This document shows positions 1 through 4,475 of a DNA stretch of 5,171 bases, in pieces (positions within the stretch are counted from its first letter, which is position 1; the number at the start of each line of letters is the position of its first letter). Source of the stretch: an uncultured Phycisphaerae bacterium (GTDB lineage Bacteria > Planctomycetota > Phycisphaerae > Phycisphaerales > SM1A02); the NCBI GenBank assembly GCA_937899935.1, contig CALCOW010000354.1, positions 1 through 5,171 on the forward strand. Direction: 5' to 3'. The translations under genes were made by a program, and so were the position numbers. The notes under the pieces are model-generated. The model saw only the letters and a list, made by a program, of their open reading frames with translations, ran no database searches and had not been told where the DNA came from.

Positions 1-53
1 CGTTTTAGGGCCCTCAAGCCTGGCCGCGTGGTCCATCGGTGGCGGTTCCCTGT

Positions 54-68
54 CGGCACGTCGCTTGC
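54..68 (+). promoter_or_regulatory. Candidate sigma-54 (RpoN) -24/-12 promoter
   Basis: The bases read CGGCACG, four bases, then TTGC. Against the established sigma-54 consensus TGGCACG-N4-TTGC, ten of the eleven specified positions match, and the GG and GC doublets have the exact spacing the factor requires. Transcription would start near base 80, giving a leader of about 80 bases before the first hsp20 gene. Sigma-54 needs an activator bound upstream, and any such site would lie mostly outside the window. The match is by eye and a chance occurrence cannot be excluded. Confidence 0.5.
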
Positions 69-84
69 CCTACTGATACACAGT

Positions 85-105
85 CGTCAGTCATGAGTGC
101 TGACG
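85..105 (+). repeat. Inverted repeat in the leader of the first hsp20 gene
   Basis: CGTCAG at 85-90 pairs with CTGACG at 100-105 across a nine-base loop, extended by a T84-G106 wobble. If transcription begins near base 80, this would be a hairpin at the very 5' end of the mRNA. It could equally be an operator in DNA. The right half overlaps GAGTGCTGA, close to one half of the CIRCE operator, but the other half is not conserved. Confidence 0.4.
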
Positions 106-119
106 GGAACGCCAAGTAC

Positions 120-161
120 GGCACGTTAGAAGGAACACATAAGTATTAAAGGACGAGTGCC
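120..161 (+). promoter_or_regulatory. Possible SD-enclosing hairpin before the first hsp20 start
   Basis: GGCAC at 120-124 can pair with GTGCC at 157-161, immediately before the ATG. After a two-base bulge (155-156) the stem can continue with 125-126 pairing 153-154. The Shine-Dalgarno AAAGGA (148-153) then lies in or at the edge of the structure. Hsp20 genes are classic targets of heat-melted RNA structures, so a thermometer role is possible, but the stem is short and the loop is large. Confidence 0.3.
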
Positions 162-632
162 ATGAAAAACACAATGACAAACGGACAAACAAGCTGCTGC
201 CAAGATATTCGAACCAACATCGATCAAATGATCGATTCAATGGCTCCAGGTTACCGCATGGTAGGCACAGGTAACAACTGCTTAGGGGAATTAGCAGCAC
301 CACCAGTACTGGAAGTTACTGAAGACATGGACAACTACTATGTCATCGCTCATGTACCAAACACTGCAAACCCAGATTTGAAAGTAGAAGTGACCAAAAG
401 TGAATTGATCATTTCAGGCAATCTTGATATTGAAATCACCCGTACCCAAGACACAACAGATACCAACACCCGATACACCCGAGCTAATATCTCCTTCGAA
501 CGAGCACTTTCAATACCACAGTGTATTGTTCGCGAGGCAGTCACAGCTTGTATGAACGACGGAAGTTTAGAAATCACACTTCCAAAAACAAGTGCTCAAC
601 GCTCGAACATGATCAATATCTGCTGCAACTAA
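162..632 (+). CDS. hsp20: Small heat shock protein, Hsp20 family, cysteine-rich
   Basis: Probably an ATP-independent cytoplasmic holdase that binds unfolding proteins. The 156-residue product has an alpha-crystallin domain at about 47-142. It opens with PPVLEVTED, contains the strand LIISGN (82-87), and closes with NDGSLEITLPK (132-142), matching the family's G-x-L-x-x-x-x-PK ending. The C-terminal I/V-x-I/V oligomerisation motif is INI (151-153). The usual Pro-Gly after the second strand is Pro-Asn (66-67). There are seven cysteines, with Cys-Cys pairs at 12-13 and 154-155, unusual in a family that is normally cysteine-poor. The start is set by AAAGGA at 148-153, eight bases before the ATG. 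The gene is AT-richer than its neighbours and rich in Thr and Asn. It lies 61 bases before the next hsp20 gene with no terminator between, so the two are probably cotranscribed. The symbol is a family label only; orthology is not claimed. Confidence 0.87.
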   Translation: MKNTMTNGQTSCCQDIRTNIDQMIDSMAPGYRMVGTGNNCLGELAAPPVLEVTEDMDNYYVIAHVPNTANPDLKVEVTKSELIISGNLDIEITRTQDTTDTNTRYTRANISFERALSIPQCIVREAVTACMNDGSLEITLPKTSAQRSNMINICCN

Positions 633-656
633 TGATAATTGGGAATATATCGATAC

Positions 657-685
657 TTAGAATTTAGCTGGTAGTAGCCTAAGGA
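657..685 (+). promoter_or_regulatory. Leader motif TTAGAATTT ... CTAAGGA with strong SD
   Basis: TTAGAATTT (657-665) is followed by CTAAGGA (679-685), which contains the start of a near-perfect Shine-Dalgarno site, TAAGGAGGTG (680-689). The same two words precede the fourth hsp20 gene, with the same eight bases between CTAAGGA and the ATG. TTAG can pair with CTAA. This may be a relic of common ancestry or a shared translational control element. The rest of the 633-693 spacer shows nothing else. Confidence 0.35.
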
Positions 686-693
686 GGTGCGCC

Positions 694-1173
694 ATGAAAA
701 CTGAAACGCGAACAATAAGTGAAGACCGCAACACATTAAATACACATCGCCATCATCATGGCACGACCTCCGCTATCAAAGGTGTATGCCACAAGGTTTC
801 AGATTCACTCCATCATCGCCATCAGAAACGCCACCTGAATCTTGACACTCCAGTTGACGTCTTCGAAGAAACCAATGGCTTCATCGTCCTCGTGGACGTT
901 GCTGGAGCTCGAGAAGAAGACATTCAAGTAACCGTAGAAGGCGATACGCTCCACGTACACGGTAAGACCACGGAGTCAGCCCACCGTCTTGACGCTGGCT
1001 TAAAGTCACGTGCACGGGAATTCGAGGATGGTGAATTCTGCAGACGTATCAGGCTTGGCGGTGAAATCGATGTTGAACAGATCGAAGCACATATAACACA
1101 AGGCATCATGACACTGCATTTGCCAAAACTCAAGATATCAAGCCATAAGAACATATCGGTGGAAGTTGCCTAA
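694..1173 (+). CDS. hsp20: Small heat shock protein, Hsp20 family, histidine-rich N-terminus
   Basis: This is the most canonical of the four Hsp20 proteins here. The 159-residue product has an alpha-crystallin domain at about 52-145. It shows the entry strand TPVDVFEE (52-59), DVAGAREEDIQV (68-79) in place of the usual LPG-x-x-x-x-DI-V, the strand DTLHVHGK (84-91), the E-x-x-x-G-x-F-x-R block EFEDGEFCRR (109-118), and the ending GIMTLHLPK (137-145). The tail ends in ISVEV (154-158), the C-terminal I/V-x-I/V motif. Residues 18-47 hold nine histidines, including HHH at 20-22, suggesting metal or pH sensitivity by inference. Cysteines are at 32 and 116. AAGGAGG at 681-687, six bases before the ATG, fixes the start. 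A terminator begins nine bases after the stop, so this is the last gene of the left pair. Confidence 0.93.
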   Translation: MKTETRTISEDRNTLNTHRHHHGTTSAIKGVCHKVSDSLHHRHQKRHLNLDTPVDVFEETNGFIVLVDVAGAREEDIQVTVEGDTLHVHGKTTESAHRLDAGLKSRAREFEDGEFCRRIRLGGEIDVEQIEAHITQGIMTLHLPKLKISSHKNISVEVA

Positions 1174-1181
1174 ACAAAAAC

Positions 1182-1212
1182 ATTCGCCATCCCCTGACCG
1201 GGGCTGGCGAAT
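1182..1212 (+). terminator. Rho-independent terminator after the second hsp20 gene
   Basis: ATTCGCCA (1182-1189) pairs with TGGCGAAT (1205-1212). Inside, CCCC (1191-1194) pairs with GGGG (1200-1203) across a single T-C mismatch, leaving the loop TGACC. A pyrimidine run, TTCTCTCTCTC, follows, and an A-run precedes the stem. It starts nine bases after the stop codon. Confidence 0.8.
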
Positions 1213-1292
1213 TTCTCTCTCTCATACTTCTTCTCTCTCAAAGGAACCACTTTTCAACACAAGGCCTCTCTCTCCTTATGCGTTCCTCCATC

Positions 1293-1317
1293 AGTCCCCG
1301 ACCCTCTCCTGGGGACT
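1293..1317. repeat. Hairpin-forming inverted repeat between convergent genes
   Basis: AGTCCCC (1293-1299) pairs with GGGGACT (1311-1317) around an 11-base pyrimidine-rich loop. It has no T-run. It sits between the hsp20 terminator and the stronger hairpin at 1325-1360, and may add to transcription blocking or protect 3' ends. The surrounding 1213-1310 is unusually C/T-rich and holds no gene. Confidence 0.5.
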
Positions 1318-1324
1318 CAAAGAT

Positions 1325-1360
1325 ACAAAGGCCTGGGTACCGTCCGACCCAGGCCTTTGT
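1325..1360 (-). terminator. Perfect 14-bp hairpin, probable bidirectional terminator
   Basis: ACAAAGGCCTGGGT (1325-1338) is exactly complementary to ACCCAGGCCTTTGT (1347-1360) across an eight-base loop. It begins 29 bases past the wzt stop on the minus strand, where it is followed by ATCTTTG. On the plus strand it is followed by TCTTTAAAG. The position between convergent genes, and T-rich flanks on both sides, suggest it ends wzt transcription and also stops read-through from the hsp20 pair. Confidence 0.75.
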
Positions 1361-1389
1361 TCTTTAAAGACTCAGCACAAAGCTGTTTC

Positions 1390-2679
1390 TTAAACACTCT
1401 CCAAGGATTTATATTGTTGGCTACCTGGCTGTGCTTCTGACCATTGGTGTGAAACCATACATACACCGGTATCTGGTGTACGAGAAGATGGGTAAAAGTG
1501 TGATCCAACCACGTCAAACATGAAAGCATTTGGTACTAAGTCTTGGGTCTTGTGATCAGCAAAGACATGCACCGAGATGCGATATTGGCCTGGAACAAGC
1601 GGAAGATCGGTGATATGGCAGCGGAATTTCCCTGGTTTTCTCATCTCTGCAAATGCAGTACCGGTGTACACGGTTGATACTTCTGTAATCACACAGCCAG
1701 TTTGATCGGAAATTTCCATATTGACATGGATCGCTTGGTGGGGACGTTGAACATCGTATTCACACTCAATAATGAGATCTTCACCACCGAGAAACTGGCT
1801 TCTGGGTTGTTGGTCCTTATTGAGTAAACGGCCGTCAGTCAGGCGAATATCACCTGCTCCAGATCGATTTGGATTATCAGCAAAAGCAGCGCTTGAGCCC
1901 GATGCCAGTCCAGAAAGATACTTCTTAACAACCACCGGCGTCGGTCCATCAAGGGTGATACTCCCACCCTCCAACAAAATCGCCCTGGTGCAGAGTTGCT
2001 GTACCGCTGCCAGGTTGTGACTTACAAAAAATACCGTACGTCCTTCTTGAGTCGATACATCATTCATTTTGTTTAGGCATCGTTGCTGAAAGGAAATATC
2101 GCCAACTGCTAGCACTTCATCGATTAACAAGATCTCCGGCTCTAGGTGAGCAGCAATTGAGAATGCGAGTCGAACGTACATGCCCGATGAATACCGCTTG
2201 ACCGGTGTATCCAAAAATTTCTCCACACCGGCAAAATCAACAATCTCATCAAAACGTCGCTGAATCTCCACTCGAGTCATACCGAGTATCGAGCCATTGA
2301 GAAAGATATTTTCTCTACCGGTTAACTCCTGGTGAAAACCGGTTCCGACTTCTAATAGAGAAGCGATGCGGCCACGATACGTGATCATGCCTTCGGAAGG
2401 TGATGTAATACGGCTCAATAATTTCAGAAGCGTCGACTTACCCGCTCCATTGCTACCGACGACCCCGACAATATCACCTTTGTTCACCTCAAAACTAACG
2501 TTCCGAAGCGCCCAAAATTCTTGTAGATCCCCCCCATGACTGCTGAGACGTTTAAGCCTACGCCAGGGTGCAGCAACGGCGCCCACGATAAGCTCTCTTA
2601 GCTGCCGTGGGTGTTGGCTGTGACCACCAATGCGGTACATCTTGCCCAAGTTCTCGACTTTGATGATCTGCTCAGTCAT
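1390..2679 (-). CDS. wzt: Polysaccharide ABC exporter ATPase, Wzt type
   Basis: The ATP-hydrolysing subunit of an inner-membrane exporter that moves undecaprenyl-linked O-antigen or related polysaccharide to the periplasm. In the 429 residues, Walker A is GSNGAGKST (75-83). The family-typical stretch LEVGTGFHQELTGRENI is at 109-125. The signature loop is YSSGM (163-167), the variant usual in Wzt/TagH proteins instead of LSGGQ. Walker B is ILLIDEVLAVGD (183-194), and the switch histidine is H221 in VSHN. From about 275 to 415 a beta-rich extension follows, matching the Wzt C-terminal domain that in studied systems recognises the capped polysaccharide end. GGAAAGAA just before the ATG serves as a ribosome site. 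The start lies 30 bases after the wzm stop, so the two form one operon. No glycosyltransferase is in the window to show which polymer is exported. Confidence 0.93.
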   Translation of the reverse strand: MTEQIIKVENLGKMYRIGGHSQHPRQLRELIVGAVAAPWRRLKRLSSHGGDLQEFWALRNVSFEVNKGDIVGVVGSNGAGKSTLLKLLSRITSPSEGMITYRGRIASLLEVGTGFHQELTGRENIFLNGSILGMTRVEIQRRFDEIVDFAGVEKFLDTPVKRYSSGMYVRLAFSIAAHLEPEILLIDEVLAVGDISFQQRCLNKMNDVSTQEGRTVFFVSHNLAAVQQLCTRAILLEGGSITLDGPTPVVVKKYLSGLASGSSAAFADNPNRSGAGDIRLTDGRLLNKDQQPRSQFLGGEDLIIECEYDVQRPHQAIHVNMEISDQTGCVITEVSTVYTGTAFAEMRKPGKFRCHITDLPLVPGQYRISVHVFADHKTQDLVPNAFMFDVVGSHFYPSSRTPDTGVCMVSHQWSEAQPGSQQYKSLESV

Positions 2680-2709
2680 TTTCTTTCCGTCAAGCCTCGA
2701 GATGACTCA

Positions 2710-3570
2710 CTAGGCAATATCTGCAAAGCGTCTTTCAGTGCGTCGGAAGTAGAACAAACCAAATGCCAACAAACTCAGTGATATAAATCCAGAAATACCT
2801 ATCGCAACAAAGTTCCATGGCAAGCCCAAAATACTGCTTCTAAATCCATCAATAATGCCAGTCAAAGGGTTTAAAGCAAGGAGCCACTGAAATTGTTCGG
2901 GCACCATGCTCACGGGATAGATCACTGGACTCATGTACATGAGTATCTGAAGCGCAAAAGGTACGACATATCGAACATCGCGGTAGCTGACGCACAAAGC
3001 AGATAATGTAAGAGTCAGCCCTAAAGATGTAATGATGATCATTAAAACCAATAATGGTAGCGCGAAGAGCGACCACTTTGGTGCCACACCGTAGATCAGC
3101 ATGAGTAGACCCAGGATGACACAGGTAATACAAAAATCGATAACTGCACTTCCAAGTGACGCTGCAGGTATGAACATTCTTGGAAGATAAACTTTGGTCA
3201 AAAGATTCTGCTGGCCAATCAAGCTGACAGAGCCGGTTGTTATGACAGCGCTGAAGAACAGCCAAGGCAGCAAACCGCTAAGGCTAAAAACAGGATAAGG
3301 AATATCCCCATCAGACTCGATGCCGGCGGCTCCGTGGAAAAACACGGTAAAAATAAGCACATAGAGCAACGGCTGAATCACGGCCCAGAGCACACCAAAA
3401 ATGGTCTGTTTATAACGAACCTTAATGTCGCGACCAACGAGGTAGAACAGCAACTCGTGCTGCCGGATCATCTCACCCCAATTGATGCCAACCCAGCCCC
3501 GCTGGGGCTTAAGCACGATCTCAGGAAGGATGTCTGGGCTCGCCGCGGCGTCCCTGGATTGATCTGTCAT
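2710..3570 (-). CDS. wzm: Polysaccharide ABC exporter permease, Wzm type (ABC-2)
   Basis: The membrane subunit that forms the polysaccharide channel with Wzt. The 286 residues carry the family N-terminal block IVLKPQRGW (18-26) and the amphipathic gate region ELLFYLVGRDIKVRYKQT (39-56). About six hydrophobic segments follow, at roughly 57-78, 95-113, 139-161, 168-192, 203-221 and 254-275. The conserved LNPLTGIIDGFRSSILG lies at 233-249, and the basic tail FRRTERRFADIA ends the protein. The length is normal for the family. The start gives the expected N-terminus, but no clear Shine-Dalgarno precedes it, unlike the other genes here. It is first in the wzm-wzt operon and divergent from the third hsp20 gene. 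By homology the substrate is an O-antigen-like or capsule-like glycan; the exact one is unknown. Confidence 0.93.
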   Translation of the reverse strand: MTDQSRDAAASPDILPEIVLKPQRGWVGINWGEMIRQHELLFYLVGRDIKVRYKQTIFGVLWAVIQPLLYVLIFTVFFHGAAGIESDGDIPYPVFSLSGLLPWLFFSAVITTGSVSLIGQQNLLTKVYLPRMFIPAASLGSAVIDFCITCVILGLLMLIYGVAPKWSLFALPLLVLMIIITSLGLTLTLSALCVSYRDVRYVVPFALQILMYMSPVIYPVSMVPEQFQWLLALNPLTGIIDGFRSSILGLPWNFVAIGISGFISLSLLAFGLFYFRRTERRFADIA

Positions 3571-3783
3571 AGCTATTGCGATATCGACCGCCCTGTTGAA
3601 CGTTCTCCCGTATCTCCGTCAGACTCTTTCCGCCTCAGACCCGGATTGAGGTGCATTTCGTCGGCACCATGGTTTGTCGGCGATTCAATCGGTGACCTTG
3701 AGTAGCCCCCATCATTCGGGCCCGGGAAAGCCCATTTTGGGCTCCTAAGAGCATTCCAACCGGCCCTTGGGGAGGCGGCCAAT

Positions 3784-3789
3784 TTGACA
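3784..3789 (+). promoter_or_regulatory. Possible -35 box TTGACA ahead of the third hsp20 gene
   Basis: TTGACA is an exact match to the housekeeping sigma-70 -35 box. At 16-18 bases downstream only poor -10 candidates are present (around 3806-3813). If used, transcription would start near 3820 and the leader would contain the hairpins from 3828 onward. The missing -10 keeps confidence low. Confidence 0.25.
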
Positions 3790-3797
3790 CCAGCTGA

Positions 3798-3820
3798 GCC
3801 ACCCTGACTGCATCAGTGGC
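3798..3820 (+). repeat. Imperfect hairpin upstream of the third hsp20 gene
   Basis: GCCAC (3798-3802) pairs with GTGGC (3816-3820). After a two-base CC bulge, TGA (3805-3807) pairs with TCA (3813-3815), leaving the loop CTGCA. It may be a DNA operator next to the TTGACA box or an RNA stem, depending on where transcription starts. Confidence 0.4.
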
Positions 3821-3827
3821 AGGCAAG

Positions 3828-3853
3828 AGGCCAAAAAAGCCCTTTTTAGGCCT
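3828..3853 (+). terminator. Terminator-like or attenuator-like hairpin
   Basis: AGGCC (3828-3832) pairs with GGCCT (3849-3853). Past an A-A mismatch, five A's pair with five T's around the loop GCCC, and TTCT follows the stem. No plus-strand gene ends just upstream. It is therefore either an attenuator in the hsp20 leader or simply part of a structured 5' UTR. Confidence 0.4.
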
Positions 3854-3874
3854 TTCTGAGGGGGCATAACCGTT

Positions 3875-3942
3875 GCGACCTTTATGGCATCGCGGTCCCA
3901 AACTGATCGGGACCAATTGCATAAGGAGAATAACCATGCAAT
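3875..3942 (+). promoter_or_regulatory. Candidate RNA thermometer over the third hsp20 start
   Basis: Three adjacent hairpins are visible. The first joins GCGACC (3875-3880) to GG and TCGC (3886-3887, 3890-3893) with a two-base bulge. The second is GGTCCC (3894-3899) with GGGACC (3909-3914). The third is ATTGCAT (3916-3922) with ATGCAAT (3936-3942). The last stem pairs the start codon, and its 13-base loop holds the Shine-Dalgarno AAGGAG (3923-3928). GC-rich upstream stems plus a weak final stem over the start region is the established layout of heat-sensing leaders on Hsp20 genes such as ROSE elements. The ROSE sequence signature itself is not present, so this would be a different type. Confidence 0.5.
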
Positions 3943-4403
3943 GGACTCAGGATGAAAAAGCTCGTTACGGTGGCATGACAGCTGCAACCCTCGACCGTTT
4001 GCCCTGGATGGATGCTGGACAAGAGACCGACCAAGGCCAATTGAGTGAAAACAGAATGCCAGCGGCATCGGTGGCTCACCCACCTGTTCGCTTACTTGAA
4101 AACAACGAACTGTTCCACTGTGAAGTCAGGATGCCCGGGGCTTGCCCAAACAACATCGAGGTCACCCTCATAGGTACCGACCTGTACGTCAGAGCAACGC
4201 GTGTTCAGATCGATGCTCCAGATGCAATCTGCCTGCAGTCAGAGTTGATCCCAGCTCGTTACCAAAGGTGCATTCATCTCGATCACCTCGTTGATCCTGA
4301 AGATGTGCGAGCCGTCCTACTCAATGGCATTCTGCACATAACGGCTATGAAAAGAAACGTGCCAGATAAAATTGATGTCGAAGTTGTTCCCACTTCGTGC
4401 TAG
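3936..4403 (+). CDS. hsp20: Diverged small heat shock protein, Hsp20 family
   Basis: A probable holdase chaperone of 155 residues. The alpha-crystallin domain spans about 49-139. It has the entry strand HPPVRLLENNELFHCEV (48-64), MPGACPNNIEV (66-76) with the conserved Pro-Gly, DLYVRA (82-87), and the C-terminal block VRAVLLNGILHITAMK (124-139), where the usual PK is MK. The tail has IDVEVV (146-151), the I/V-x-I/V motif. The middle block lacks the common G-x-F-x-R pattern (it reads ARYQRCIHL, 107-115). The first 45 residues are acidic and amide-rich, with Trp at 3 and 24. Five cysteines are at 62, 70, 99, 112 and 155. The start is chosen because AAGGAG (3923-3928) lies seven bases before this ATG. 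A TTG start 63 bases upstream would read through the hairpins and is unlikely. It is probably cotranscribed with the next gene 72 bases on. Confidence 0.85.
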   Translation: MQWTQDEKARYGGMTAATLDRLPWMDAGQETDQGQLSENRMPAASVAHPPVRLLENNELFHCEVRMPGACPNNIEVTLIGTDLYVRATRVQIDAPDAICLQSELIPARYQRCIHLDHLVDPEDVRAVLLNGILHITAMKRNVPDKIDVEVVPTSC

Positions 4404-4441
4404 GCACCTCTCGATACCACACCGTCAAACCAAAACCGCAA

Positions 4442-4467
4442 TTAGAATTTGCCGAATAAACTAAGGA
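4442..4467 (+). promoter_or_regulatory. Leader motif TTAGAATTT ... CTAAGGA before the fourth hsp20 gene
   Basis: TTAGAATTT (4442-4450) and CTAAGGA (4461-4467) repeat the pair of words found before the second hsp20 gene, with an identical eight-base gap from CTAAGGA to the ATG. The ribosome site AAGGAA (4463-4468) is included. The remainder of the 4404-4475 spacer shows no terminator and no clear promoter. Confidence 0.35.
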
Positions 4468-4475
4468 ATAGAACA

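Larger units (their letters stand above)
1..161 (+). other. Upstream region and leader of the first hsp20 gene
   Basis: No gene can be supported here. Two plus frames stay open from base 1 (one to a stop at 94-96, one to a stop at 74-76), but neither shows a recognisable protein end. The stretch is visibly more GC-rich than the gene that follows. It contains a sigma-54-like promoter (54-68), an inverted repeat (85-105), and the leader with a possible start-adjacent hairpin (120-161). Confidence 0.5.
3571..3935. other. Divergent, hairpin-rich intergenic region
   Basis: These 365 bases separate wzm from the third hsp20 gene and must hold promoters for both. Small open frames cross it but overlap hairpins and lack ribosome sites or family features, so no gene is called. 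It contains a hairpin at 3729-3743 (AGCCCA/TGGGCT, three-base loop), a TTGACA at 3784-3789, and hairpins at 3798-3820, 3828-3853, 3875-3893 and 3894-3914. No convincing promoter for wzm was found. Confidence 0.6.

Noticed and set aside
1..96. Open frame from base 1 to a stop at 94-96 as the 3' end of an upstream gene
   Set aside because: Another frame is open nearly as long, no family end is recognisable, and the sigma-54-like site lies inside; 31 codons are not enough.
77..103. Partial CIRCE (HrcA) operator: GAGTGCTGA at 95-103 with a poor left half
   Set aside because: The left half matches only about five of nine positions; CIRCE is normally nearly invariant.
1166..1393. Plus-strand 75-codon open frame overlapping the end of the second hsp20 gene and the wzt end
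   Set aside because: It has a TTG start inside a gene and crosses a terminator and two more hairpins; its Ser/Pro/Leu-rich content resembles no family.
3585..3592. GGCGGTCG on the minus strand, similar to the ops/JUMPstart element of polysaccharide operons
   Set aside because: It is a short single mismatch-bearing match only 15 bases before the wzm start, without the wider JUMPstart context.
3334..3705. Plus-strand open frame of 123 codons antisense to wzm
   Set aside because: Most of it is the reverse of the well-supported wzm gene, with no recognisable domain.
3698..3712. CTTGAG and CCCCCAT resembling sigma-32 heat shock promoter boxes
   Set aside because: Only about three bases separate the boxes, where about 13-15 are required, and no -35 box lies at the right distance from CCCCAT.
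3873..3935. TTG-initiated 21-codon extension of the third hsp20 gene
   Set aside because: It lacks a ribosome site, runs through two hairpins, and the ATG at 3936 has AAGGAG at ideal spacing.
3573..4083. Overlapping minus-strand open frames (69-112 codons) upstream of wzm
   Set aside because: They overlap the third hsp20 gene or the hairpin-rich spacer, lack ribosome sites, and have shadow-like compositions.
4449..4475. TTG-initiated nine-codon extension of the fourth hsp20 gene
   Set aside because: The extension would read through the ribosome site AAGGAA, which is well placed for the ATG at 4476.
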